A DNA stretch of 64,000 nucleotides from Desulfosporosinus acidiphilus SJ4 (GTDB lineage: Bacteria; Bacillota; Desulfitobacteriia; Desulfitobacteriales; Desulfitobacteriaceae). Below are positions 18,239 through 26,194 of the stretch, piece by piece. The notes below the pieces were generated by a model, which did not search any database, was not told where the DNA came from, and saw only the letters and a list, made by a program, of their open reading frames with translations. Position 1 is the stretch's first letter. Each line of letters starts with the position of its first letter. The stretch covers positions 4,683,977 through 4,747,976 of the forward strand of contig NC_018068.1 of NCBI RefSeq assembly GCF_000255115.2, read 5' to 3'. The position numbers and the translations under genes were made by a program.

Positions 18239-19081
18239 TTAGGCATTTATTACTATGGCAAAGACTCTTTTAGGTCCGTGAACTCCATTTACCATTTTAA
18301 ACTCAATATCAGCGGTCCGGCTTGGTCCACTGATAATGGACAAGTATGTTTCAATATCCCGGCCAAATCTGTTGATTGCCTGGGCGCGAAGCAAATGAAC
18401 CGCATCGTCCAGCGTTGGTACGATTTGCTGAGAATCTATGACGGCAATATGGAATGGGGGCAGGTTTGATACAGCCCGCATATACCCTGTGTCCTCACTC
18501 AGAACAATAGAGCCGTGTTCAGCAATGACCGCGGAAACTCCACTGATTCCATACTCAGCCTTTGCAGCTTTTGCTCGAAGGTATTGACGCAGGGCCAAAA
18601 AGACCTCCCGTCTCTCCGGCTGTACACCTGCCTGAATGCCCTCCAGAACTTGCAGCTTTTTAGAAAAAGTCTCTAATATTTCTCCTTCTTCGAGATTGCC
18701 CGCCGGAAAATCGGGATGAGCCGCATCGATTTCTGCCCATTCTGCTGCCAAGGCCCCAAAGTGCATTTCTGTAACGTCCAGCCCTTTTTGCCGCAGTCTT
18801 TTCGGCAAACCGCAGCTCATAAGCAAAGGGGAATAGGCATGAACGACAGAGCCTTTCCCAACCAAATCTTCCACGATCTCCCCGGCATCTTCGGGACTCG
18901 CAGCCTCAATGACATCACAGCCTTTTTGAGCCAGGCTTTTCTTAGCTTTATCCAGCCATGAGGGCAGATCATTTTTCTGAGCTCGCCAGAGGGCTTCAAC
19001 CTCTTCACGCAGTACCTGATTTTTTTGCCAAAGAGCATTGCGACGCTCTTCAATCGTTGCCAATATAGTTTCCAAAGCCAT
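18239..19081 (-). CDS. lutC: LutC-type LUD-domain protein, lactate oxidation
   Basis: 280 residues from ATG at 19081, two bases after the lutAB stop and preceded by GGAAGGGGAGAG. A LUD (YkgG/LutC) domain fills residues about 60-275; key segments are HGSIVLSEDTGYMRAVSNLPPFHIAV and ISGPSRTADIE. LutABC/LldEFG complexes oxidise L-lactate to pyruvate. Longer readings would overlap the preceding gene. Translational coupling with lutAB is likely. Confidence 0.88.
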   Translation of the reverse strand: MALETILATIEERRNALWQKNQVLREEVEALWRAQKNDLPSWLDKAKKSLAQKGCDVIEAASPEDAGEIVEDLVGKGSVVHAYSPLLMSCGLPKRLRQKGLDVTEMHFGALAAEWAEIDAAHPDFPAGNLEEGEILETFSKKLQVLEGIQAGVQPERREVFLALRQYLRAKAAKAEYGISGVSAVIAEHGSIVLSEDTGYMRAVSNLPPFHIAVIDSQQIVPTLDDAVHLLRAQAINRFGRDIETYLSIISGPSRTADIEFKMVNGVHGPKRVFAIVINA

Positions 19082-19083
19082 AG

Positions 19084-21348
19084 TTACTCTCTCCCCTTCC
19101 AACCATAGGACATAGCAAGCAGTTCTACGGGATGATAAGCTTTCACTGACATCCCTTCCTGCTTTAACCCATCTTGGATATGGAGCAGACAGCCGGGACA
19201 TCCAGCTGCAACAGCTTGAGCCTTCGTCTCTCGGATCGAGTTTAGTTTTCGTTTTCGTACGCGCTCACTGATCTCATACTGTTTAAAACTGCAGGTTCCA
19301 CCGAACCCGCAGCAGGTATCTGCATCAGCCATCTCCGTAAGTTCTATCCCGGCAATCCTTTGCAAAATATCCCTGGGCGCTTGCTTTACTCCCTGTCCTC
19401 TGTTGAGATGACAAGGATCATGATAAGTGAGACTAAGAGAAATTGGTTTATTACCCTGGGATGACAAATCTAAACCTTCGGCTTGGCTTGCAGACTGATT
19501 CAAAAACTGAGAAATGTCTTCAACCTTAGCGGCAACTAATTCTGCTTTTGCCCGCCACGGATCTCCTTCCGAAAAGAGATCAATCATAGAGTGAGAAAGA
19601 TGTGAGCCGCAGGTGGCGCAGGCGACAACAATCTTTTCTCCGGGACAGTCCAACAGACTTTTAATATTTGCCTTCGCCGCTTCTCTTGCCTTTTCTACAT
19701 CTCCGTTGATATAAATGGGAAGCCCGCAGCAGCCTTGCCCGCGGGGAATATCCACGGTGAACCCATGCTTGCCCAAAACAGCCAGAACGGCATCACCGAT
19801 ATGTGTGAAGGCATAATTTATCATGCACCCGGTAAAGAAGGTCACTCGCTTATTAGCTGCAGTGGGCTTAACCGGCGGCTTGCTCAAATTATCTTTACCC
19901 TGCTGCCCTTTGAGACGATTGTTGTCCTGCAGCCAAAGCCTCTCACTGGTTTCCGGGGTGACAACCGCAGGCCATAGATCATAAAAGGACTTTGCGGCCA
20001 AAGTAGGTAAAACCCTCCGATAAGGCAAGCCCACCATTGGAAAACGAGTCTTTTGTCCATCTCCTTCCCGGGAAAAAACAAGGCTCTGAAACTTGCTTCC
20101 TAGGTTTGCATACCAATGAAGTCTTGCTTGTTTGGACATCACCTTGAACGCTGTATTCCAGAGCGGGGCTATACCATTTTCCATAAAAGACTGCGCGCGC
20201 AGTCTGTTCAGCATTTCGGGCGTACTTATTTGCGAAGGGCAGGCTTCTGTACAATTCTTGCAGTTCAGACACAGGGAAAGCCCGCTGACGTCCGCTGTTT
20301 TTAAGCCTTTTTGGATTGCAGCCGTGATGATTCCTCTCCCGCCTAAGTATTTATCCCCATATTGTTCGCCTACTTCGCGATAGATGGGGCAAAAGTTTAA
20401 GCAGCTTCCACAGTTGATACAGTACAAAGTCTCAGCAAAGCCCCGTTCTTTTGCTTCCCACCGTCCATGTTCCAAAAGAACAACATGCACTTCCTCAGGG
20501 CCCAGTCCTGTCAGAAACTCCTCGCCATCAAGGTCAAAGGTGCGGCTTGGGCCGCTGATCACAGAAGCATAGGTGCCAAAATCTTGCCCAACCCCAAAGA
20601 CAGACGCCGCTCTAACAACTGTCAGTGCATCTTCCAGCGTGGGGACAATCTTTTCAATCCCGGCAATCGCAATATGAACACGGGGTAAGCTGGTTACCGC
20701 GCGAATATTCCCTTCGTTTTCCATAACAATAATAGAGCCTGTGTCTGCGGCGATGGCATTGGCACCTGAAAGGCCTACATCGGCAGTGAGCAGGTAATTT
20801 CGCAGCGACACTCGCGCGGCTTCCACCAAAACCTCTTCATCGGCGGGAAACGTCCGTCCAAGGTCATTACTAAAAATCTCGGCCACGCGGTTTACGGTCA
20901 TATGAATCGCCGGAGCAAGGGAATGGCTGGCGTGGCTGCCTGCCAATTGAACAATCCGATCACCTAAATCAGTCTCCACAACCTTTGCGCCTTGGTTCTG
21001 CAGGGTTTGGACAAGGTCAATTTCCTTAGCCGCATTGGATTTTGATTTTACGACCAAGCCTTGGCCGACAATCTCCGCAACATGACGCAAGGCTTCCTCC
21101 GGCGTCTTTGCTCTAAAAACCTTCACCCCTTTTTGGGTTAGGACGCTAGTCGCCTGCTCCAGAAGACTTTCCAGATTTTCTATGGAATTCGACTTAATGC
21201 CACGCAAACGATTCGATAACTCGGGGTACCGAGGCACCATCTTCCTCATACCTCCGCGGATAAATCCCAAAGCACGTTCCCGTCCGAGAGCAGCCTCTTT
21301 ATCATCCAGCCCGCTTCGAACCCTCATATCCAACTCTTTATTAGCCAT
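19084..21348 (-). CDS. Fused LutB-LutA iron-sulfur lactate dehydrogenase subunit
   Basis: 754 residues from ATG at 21348 (GAGGAGTG just upstream). Residues about 50-295 form a LUD domain as in LutB. Two ferredoxin clusters follow: CINCGSCLNFCP (about 310) and CLNCKNCTEACP (about 360). The C-terminal half has two CCG (cysteine-rich) domains as in LutA: FFTGCM...QGCCGLP and DPCHLNRG...DTCCGFGG. LutB and LutA are thus one polypeptide. Fused LldEF proteins paired with an LldG partner are known in sulfate reducers such as Desulfovibrio. It is expected to bind several clusters and pass electrons from L-lactate to the membrane or an electron carrier. It is first in the lut-liv run. Confidence 0.88.
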   Translation of the reverse strand: MANKELDMRVRSGLDDKEAALGRERALGFIRGGMRKMVPRYPELSNRLRGIKSNSIENLESLLEQATSVLTQKGVKVFRAKTPEEALRHVAEIVGQGLVVKSKSNAAKEIDLVQTLQNQGAKVVETDLGDRIVQLAGSHASHSLAPAIHMTVNRVAEIFSNDLGRTFPADEEVLVEAARVSLRNYLLTADVGLSGANAIAADTGSIIVMENEGNIRAVTSLPRVHIAIAGIEKIVPTLEDALTVVRAASVFGVGQDFGTYASVISGPSRTFDLDGEEFLTGLGPEEVHVVLLEHGRWEAKERGFAETLYCINCGSCLNFCPIYREVGEQYGDKYLGGRGIITAAIQKGLKTADVSGLSLCLNCKNCTEACPSQISTPEMLNRLRAQSFMENGIAPLWNTAFKVMSKQARLHWYANLGSKFQSLVFSREGDGQKTRFPMVGLPYRRVLPTLAAKSFYDLWPAVVTPETSERLWLQDNNRLKGQQGKDNLSKPPVKPTAANKRVTFFTGCMINYAFTHIGDAVLAVLGKHGFTVDIPRGQGCCGLPIYINGDVEKAREAAKANIKSLLDCPGEKIVVACATCGSHLSHSMIDLFSEGDPWRAKAELVAAKVEDISQFLNQSASQAEGLDLSSQGNKPISLSLTYHDPCHLNRGQGVKQAPRDILQRIAGIELTEMADADTCCGFGGTCSFKQYEISERVRKRKLNSIRETKAQAVAAGCPGCLLHIQDGLKQEGMSVKAYHPVELLAMSYGWKGRE

Positions 21349-21630
21349 ATTCACTCCTCGTTTCATAATCAAAACTATTTATGGAAAAACCAGCCGAAAA
21401 ACAGATATTCAACAAGGCGCATGTTTTTCCTTCTTTTCTAGTACAGAAATTTCGCCCCTTACTCCTGATAACCCCCCAGCCGCCGAGAGCAGAATGGATT
21501 TGGCAAAAAAAAGCGAGCTTATACATGATGTTAATTTGTAACATCTGAACAAGCTCCGTCTTATTGGAAAGCGTTTAGACTATCGGCAATATTAATAGAA
21601 AACATAGCCGGCCTTTTCCTTAATGATTCC

Positions 21631-22869
21631 TTATTCTAACTCATGAATAAATAATCCGCTCCTGAGTTTCGGCTCAAACCACGTCGACTTTGGCGGCATT
21701 AATTGACCGGCATCGGATACAGCAAACAGCTCATTGATTGAGGTCGGATACATTGAGAAGGCGACCTTCATATCCGTTTTGACTCTTTGTTCCAATTCTT
21801 CGAGGCCTCTTATTCCACCCACGAAGTCGACCCTTTTATCGGTTCTTATATCTATTATATTGAGAACAGGGGTCAATAAATAATTTTGCAGCAAAGAGAC
21901 ATCAAGGCCTTCCACAGGATCATTGGAGCGAATCTCCTTCTTGGCAATTAACTTATACCATACTCCTTCCAGGTACATCCCAAAGGTTCCTTTTTCCGTG
22001 GGCTTATAGGGTTTTTCACCCCTATCTTCAATTAAAAAGGATTCTTTTACTTCTTTTAGGAATTCCTCTTTCCCTAAACCATTTAAATCTTTAACCACCC
22101 GGTTGTAGTCCAAGATCCTCAACTGATCATGGGGAAACAGCACGGAGAGAAAATAATTAAACTCCTCTTTCCCGGTATAACCTGGATTTGCTTCTCTGCG
22201 CTTTAACCCAACTTTAACCGCCGAAGCCGTTCGATGATGGCCATCCGCGATATAGACATTTTGGATTTTCTGAAACTCAGTATAGATTGTTTCTACGTCG
22301 GCCCTGTCGTCAATTTTCCATACGGTATGATGAACTCCGTCCGGAGCGACAAAATCATATAAGGGAGTTCCTTCTTTTATCCTATCGACGACTTCGTTAA
22401 TAGCTTTTTGTGAACGGTAGGCCAAAAAGATCGGCCCGGTTTGAGCATTACAAACATCTACATGCTTAATCCGGTCTATTTCTTTGTCCTCCCGGGTCTT
22501 CTCGTGCTTCTTTATGACATTATCCAGATAGTCATCAATGGAAGCGCATCCTACTATACCTGCCTGGGAACGGCCATCCATGGTCAACTCATAGATATAG
22601 TAGCAATTCTTGCCTTCCCTGATGAAAATTCCGTCTCGGATCATTTCCTGAAGCAGATCTCTTGCTTTTTCATAGACCTGTGCATCATAAGGATTGAAGT
22701 TTTGGTCAAATTGGGTTTCGGCACGGTCAATTTTCAAAAATGAGAACGGTTCCTTTAAGACTTCGGCTAGTGCTTCATCGCGGTTATACACATCATAAGG
22801 AAGTGCCGCGACGTTGCCTGCTGCATCTTCCCGCGGTCTCAAAGCGTTAAAAGGTCTTATCGTAGCCAA
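21631..22869 (-). CDS. DUF1015 family protein
   Basis: 412 residues, TTG start with GGAGG about 10 bases upstream. The sequence fits DUF1015 (PF06245) over its length: IRPFNALRP at the N-terminus, AALPYDVYN, ADGHHRTASA and a C-terminal AFSMYPTSINELFAVSDAGQ. The biochemical role of the family is not settled; its frequent neighbourhood with serA and serC suggests a link to serine metabolism. It follows serA by 104 bases. Confidence 0.88.
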   Translation of the reverse strand: MATIRPFNALRPREDAAGNVAALPYDVYNRDEALAEVLKEPFSFLKIDRAETQFDQNFNPYDAQVYEKARDLLQEMIRDGIFIREGKNCYYIYELTMDGRSQAGIVGCASIDDYLDNVIKKHEKTREDKEIDRIKHVDVCNAQTGPIFLAYRSQKAINEVVDRIKEGTPLYDFVAPDGVHHTVWKIDDRADVETIYTEFQKIQNVYIADGHHRTASAVKVGLKRREANPGYTGKEEFNYFLSVLFPHDQLRILDYNRVVKDLNGLGKEEFLKEVKESFLIEDRGEKPYKPTEKGTFGMYLEGVWYKLIAKKEIRSNDPVEGLDVSLLQNYLLTPVLNIIDIRTDKRVDFVGGIRGLEELEQRVKTDMKVAFSMYPTSINELFAVSDAGQLMPPKSTWFEPKLRSGLFIHELE

Positions 22870-22973
22870 AGTTACTCTTCCTCCATTCCCTTAAATTATC
22901 TCTAAAATCTCATAATAAGGAGTATTCGAGGGGACCATACTAGTGCTCCCCCCGAACGTAATTTTAAGTTGAT

Positions 22974-24137
22974 TTATTTGATAACCCTTATTCTTAAAAC
23001 CCCATCAATCTCTTCAATTCTCTTGATGATGTCAGGAGTTGAAGGCGGTTCGATATCGAGCATAGTATACGCCCACTGTCCCTTACTCCTATTCATCATA
23101 TCCGAAATATTAATGTTTTCTTTGGCAAAGGCAGAAGTGAATTGACTCAGCATGTTAGGAACATTGCGATGGTGAATGGCGATACGCTCCGCTTGAGTAC
23201 ATACCCCCATGTCACAGTTGGGGAAGTTTACCGAGTTCCTGATATTTCCGTTCTCCAGATAGTCCATTAATTGCACAACCGCCATGACGGCACAGTTATC
23301 TTCAGATTCATTGGTGGATGCCCCTAAATGAGGTATTGCGATGACTCCTTCATGTCCTACCACGTCTGGATTAGGAAAATCCGTCACATATTTACCGACT
23401 TTTCCGGACTTTAAGGCGTCTATCATATCGCCATCATTCACTAAAGTATCTCTTGAAAAGTTGAGAATTTTAACTCCATCTTTCATAAGTGCGAAAGCCT
23501 CTTGATTGAACATACCCTTTGTGGAATCTGTTAAGGGGACATGGACCGTAATAAAATCACATTCTCGGTAGATCTCTTCCAATGATTTACTTGGCTTAAT
23601 ATATTTTGAGAGCTTCCAGGCAGCCCCCACCGAAATAAAGGGGTCGTATCCGTAAACATCCATCTCCAGTTTAATGGCCATATTGGCAACCAAAACCCCA
23701 ATAGCTCCAAGTCCTATAACACCGAGCTTCTTGCCTTTGATTTCTGTTCCCACAAACTTAGCTTTATTCTTTTCAACAAGTTTGGCTACCTCCGGCTCCT
23801 CTTTAACCGAATTCACCCAGTTCACTCCCCCAATGAGGTCGCGGGAAGCCAGAATCATTCCAGCCAGTACGATCTCTTTTACCCCGTTGGCATTGGCCCC
23901 CGGCGTATTAAAGACCACAATTCCTTTTTCAGCGCATTTATCGAGGGGGATGTTGTTAACCCCTGCTCCCGCTCTGGCGATAGCCTTTAAAGAACTCGGC
24001 AGCTCCAGCTCATGAACATTTGCGCTTCTGACGATGGCGGCATCGGCATCTTTGAGGCTCTCCACCAGCTCATAATTGTCTGTGAGCATATCCAATCCCA
24101 CATTGGCTATGGGGTTTAAACGGTTAATTTTAAACAT
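22974..24137 (-). CDS. serA: D-3-phosphoglycerate dehydrogenase
   Basis: 387 residues. NAD-binding Rossmann motif GLGAIGVLVANMA. Catalytic Arg in NFSRDTLVND and catalytic His in IPHLGASTNES are present. The C-terminal about 70 residues resemble an ACT domain (NMLSQFTSAFAKENINISDM), which in this family allows serine feedback. It is the short type lacking the extra intervening domain. It catalyses the first step of serine synthesis. It lies 58 bases after serC and shares the T-box leader. Confidence 0.93.
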   Translation of the reverse strand: MFKINRLNPIANVGLDMLTDNYELVESLKDADAAIVRSANVHELELPSSLKAIARAGAGVNNIPLDKCAEKGIVVFNTPGANANGVKEIVLAGMILASRDLIGGVNWVNSVKEEPEVAKLVEKNKAKFVGTEIKGKKLGVIGLGAIGVLVANMAIKLEMDVYGYDPFISVGAAWKLSKYIKPSKSLEEIYRECDFITVHVPLTDSTKGMFNQEAFALMKDGVKILNFSRDTLVNDGDMIDALKSGKVGKYVTDFPNPDVVGHEGVIAIPHLGASTNESEDNCAVMAVVQLMDYLENGNIRNSVNFPNCDMGVCTQAERIAIHHRNVPNMLSQFTSAFAKENINISDMMNRSKGQWAYTMLDIEPPSTPDIIKRIEEIDGVLRIRVIK

Positions 24138-24195
24138 CTGTATCTACTCCTTAATCTAGTTGTTTTATCCATGGTTCAGCTTTAGCTGAACGATT

Positions 24196-25278
24196 TCACT
24201 GATTTTCCTCTTCAAACTTTTTCATAAAGTCAACTAAACGCTGAACACCTTCTATTGGCATGGCGTTATAAATACTCGCTCTCATCCCGCCTACAGTTCT
24301 ATGCCCCTTTAAGTTCTCAAATCCGGCAGCTTTTGACTCTTTAACAAATTTAGCATCAAGTTCCTCCGAACCCGTAACAAAGGGTACATTCATTAAGGAA
24401 CGATCCTTCTTGGCAACCGTTCCCTTGAACAGCTTGCTCGAATCAAGGTAATCGTAGAGGACCGCAGCCTTCTCTTCATTCCTTTTCTTCATAGCCTCGA
24501 GGCCACCCAGCCGTTGCACCCACTGAAATACTTTGCCGCAAATATAGATGCCATAAGCCGGAGGAGTATTATAGAGTGATTTATTGTCGGCATGAGTTTT
24601 ATATTTTAACATGGTCGGCGTTCCGGGTAAGACGTCGTCAGTGATTAAGTCTTCCCGAATAATAACAACAACGACTCCTGCGGGGCCAATGTTCTTCTGC
24701 GCACCGGCAAAAATGATCCCATACTTCGTCACATCCACCGGTTCAGAAAGTATATCTGAGGACATATCTGCAACTAAAGTTTTGCCGCAGGTTTCCGGCA
24801 AATCGTTAAATTTTGTTCCATAGATTGTGTTGTTATGGCAGATATACACATAATCAGCATCATCAGAAATTTTTAAGTTCTTGAGATCAGGGATATAAGA
24901 AAAGGTCTTATCTTCTGATGAGGCAATGACATTGATTCGGCCATAGATTTTTCCTTCAGCAATGGCCTTTTTCGCCCATTGGCCCGTATTAATGTGATCG
25001 GCCGCTCTGTTTTTCATCAAGTTCATAGGAATCATAGCGAACTGTTGGGAGGCTCCGCCTTGCAGAAACAATACCTTGTAATTATCTGGAATGTGCATCA
25101 AATCTCGTAATGTTTTTTCGGCCTCGCCAATGATTTCTTCAAAAGCTTTGGAGCGGTGACTCATTTCCATAACGGACATACCTGTATTTCTAAAGTCTAA
25201 CATCTCCTCTGCTGCTTCCTTTAACACCTCTTCTGGCAGTACGGCAGGGCCTGCTGAAAAATTATATATTCTTGCCAT
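24196..25278 (-). CDS. serC: Phosphoserine aminotransferase
   Basis: 360 residues, ATG preceded by AAGGAGG. Class V aminotransferase fold: NFSAGPAVLPEEVL at the N-terminus, FLQGGASQQFAMIPMN, and the PLP lysine in GAQKNIGPAG. It converts 3-phosphohydroxypyruvate to phosphoserine using glutamate. First gene of serC-serA-DUF1015, placed directly behind a serine-type T-box leader. Confidence 0.95.
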   Translation of the reverse strand: MARIYNFSAGPAVLPEEVLKEAAEEMLDFRNTGMSVMEMSHRSKAFEEIIGEAEKTLRDLMHIPDNYKVLFLQGGASQQFAMIPMNLMKNRAADHINTGQWAKKAIAEGKIYGRINVIASSEDKTFSYIPDLKNLKISDDADYVYICHNNTIYGTKFNDLPETCGKTLVADMSSDILSEPVDVTKYGIIFAGAQKNIGPAGVVVVIIREDLITDDVLPGTPTMLKYKTHADNKSLYNTPPAYGIYICGKVFQWVQRLGGLEAMKKRNEEKAAVLYDYLDSSKLFKGTVAKKDRSLMNVPFVTGSEELDAKFVKESKAAGFENLKGHRTVGGMRASIYNAMPIEGVQRLVDFMKKFEEENQ

Positions 25279-25402
25279 GATTAATCCTCCTTCTAATTTA
25301 TAACTTTCTGGAACAACTCTTGTTAAATTATTTACATCTATCTCCTTTTTATGAATTATTTTGCTATATTGTTATTTAATGGATGATCGTGAGAATACAA
25401 AA

Positions 25403-25423
25403 CCCGCCCCTATTTGGGGCGGG
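25403..25423 (-). terminator. T-box terminator 2
   Basis: Perfect 8-bp GC stem CCCGCCCC / GGGGCGGG with a 5-base loop, then TTTTGTATT on the minus strand. The left arm overlaps the second T-box sequence region, as expected for a T-box switch. Confidence 0.85.
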
Positions 25424-25489
25424 AATTCCGCGGTGCCACCCAAGTTCCAGCCAGATTAAAGCACATGATAAAGGCTTGAAAATAAAACA

Positions 25490-25519
25490 AACCTCTCATC
25501 CCTTTAGGGACGAGAGGTT
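25490..25519 (-). terminator. T-box terminator 1
   Basis: Stem AACCTCTCGTCCCT against AGGGATGAGAGGTT with one mismatch, then TTGTTTTATTTT on the minus strand. It is mutually exclusive with the first T-box antiterminator. Confidence 0.85.
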
Positions 25520-25729
25520 ATTCCCGCGTTGCCACCCATGTTGCCAAAATCGGCCAACTTATGTCCGCGTTATCGGGCGGAACCCGTCACAATTCATCAT
25601 TGGCCACTCCAGGATGGAATCCTTCGGCTTAGCAGACTGACTTACACCGACCGCCAGCTCTCTAAACAACTTGAGCCCAGGACTTCCCTTCATTGTGTTC
25701 AAAGGTATTACTAAGTTTTATTGAAGTTG

Positions 25730-25758
25730 ATTTTAATCCATAAACGTCAGCGTGTCAA
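25730..25758 (-). promoter_or_regulatory. Sigma-A promoter of the serC leader
   Basis: TTGACA (25758-25753), 17-base spacer, TAAAAT (25735-25730) on the minus strand. It starts the T-box leader RNA near 25723, giving a leader of about 445 bases. Confidence 0.75.
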
Positions 25759-25791
25759 GGACTTTTGTATTTTTCTCGAAAAAAACTATAA

Positions 25792-26097
25792 TCAGCAGAG
25801 GTTCCATCCTTCGATGACCAATTTCTCTCTGCGGAAAAAGCGCGTCAAGTCAACCACGAGATTCATGTTGCTCAAATGGGAAGGAACGTTAATTCTAATC
25901 CCTTGTACTTCGATAACTGTATAGGATCCCGGCGCCGTCTCTAACCCTTTTCTCACTTTGAGCTCACCCAAATGCACAAGGGGAGGCTCAGAAATCTGGA
26001 GACAACATCCGTTAATGATCACCGGCATATCCACCGAAATCGTCTTAACTCCGCTTTTCTCAAGAAAATCGAAAGCCTCCGGAGAGATTGTCCACAT
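25792..26097 (-). CDS. Small CC-motif protein, HesB/IscA-like (uncertain)
   Basis: 101 residues from ATG at 26097, with GGAGG 8 bases upstream; the GTG at 26106 overlaps that site. The N-terminus ISPEAFDFLEKSGVKTISVD resembles HesB/IscA-like folds, and a vicinal cysteine pair stands in INGCCLQISEPP. Short proteins of this shape with CC (or C-selenocysteine) motifs are known, but I cannot prove membership. It follows cstA by 97 bases in the same direction and may be co-transcribed. A redox or metal-handling role is inference only. Confidence 0.45.
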   Translation of the reverse strand: MWTISPEAFDFLEKSGVKTISVDMPVIINGCCLQISEPPLVHLGELKVRKGLETAPGSYTVIEVQGIRINVPSHLSNMNLVVDLTRFFRREKLVIEGWNLC

Positions 26098-26194
26098 CCA
26101 CTGCACCTCCCAAAATTAATCCAAGGCTTAAAAAACCCTGCCTAACAATTTACCTTCGAGTTCACTGTCACACAAAGCCAAGCATACGTTGAGC

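Larger units (their letters stand above)
25400..25700 (-). promoter_or_regulatory. T-box leader with one Stem I and two T-box/terminator units
   Basis: Read on the minus strand: Stem I region from about 25700, with the typical distal AGAGAGCTGGCGGT...GGTGTAAG portion and then GAAGGATTCCATCCTGG, where UCC (serine) followed by A is the likely specifier. Next is a first T-box sequence GGGTGGCAACGCGGGAA (25537-25521) and terminator 1 (25519-25490) followed by TTGTTTTATTTT. About 50 bases later comes a second T-box sequence GGGTGGCACCGCGGAATT (25441-25424) and terminator 2 (25423-25403) followed by TTTTGTATT. The second unit has no Stem I of its own, so one tRNA-Ser sensing stem seems to serve two antiterminators. 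It controls serC-serA-DUF1015. Confidence 0.9.

Noticed and set aside
22925-22955. Terminator between serA and DUF1015
   Set aside because: A short GGGG/CCCC pairing exists, but no U-tract follows, so termination cannot be claimed.
25490-25700. Full tandem duplication of the T-box riboswitch
   Set aside because: Only one Stem I region is present; the second unit contains only the T-box sequence and terminator.
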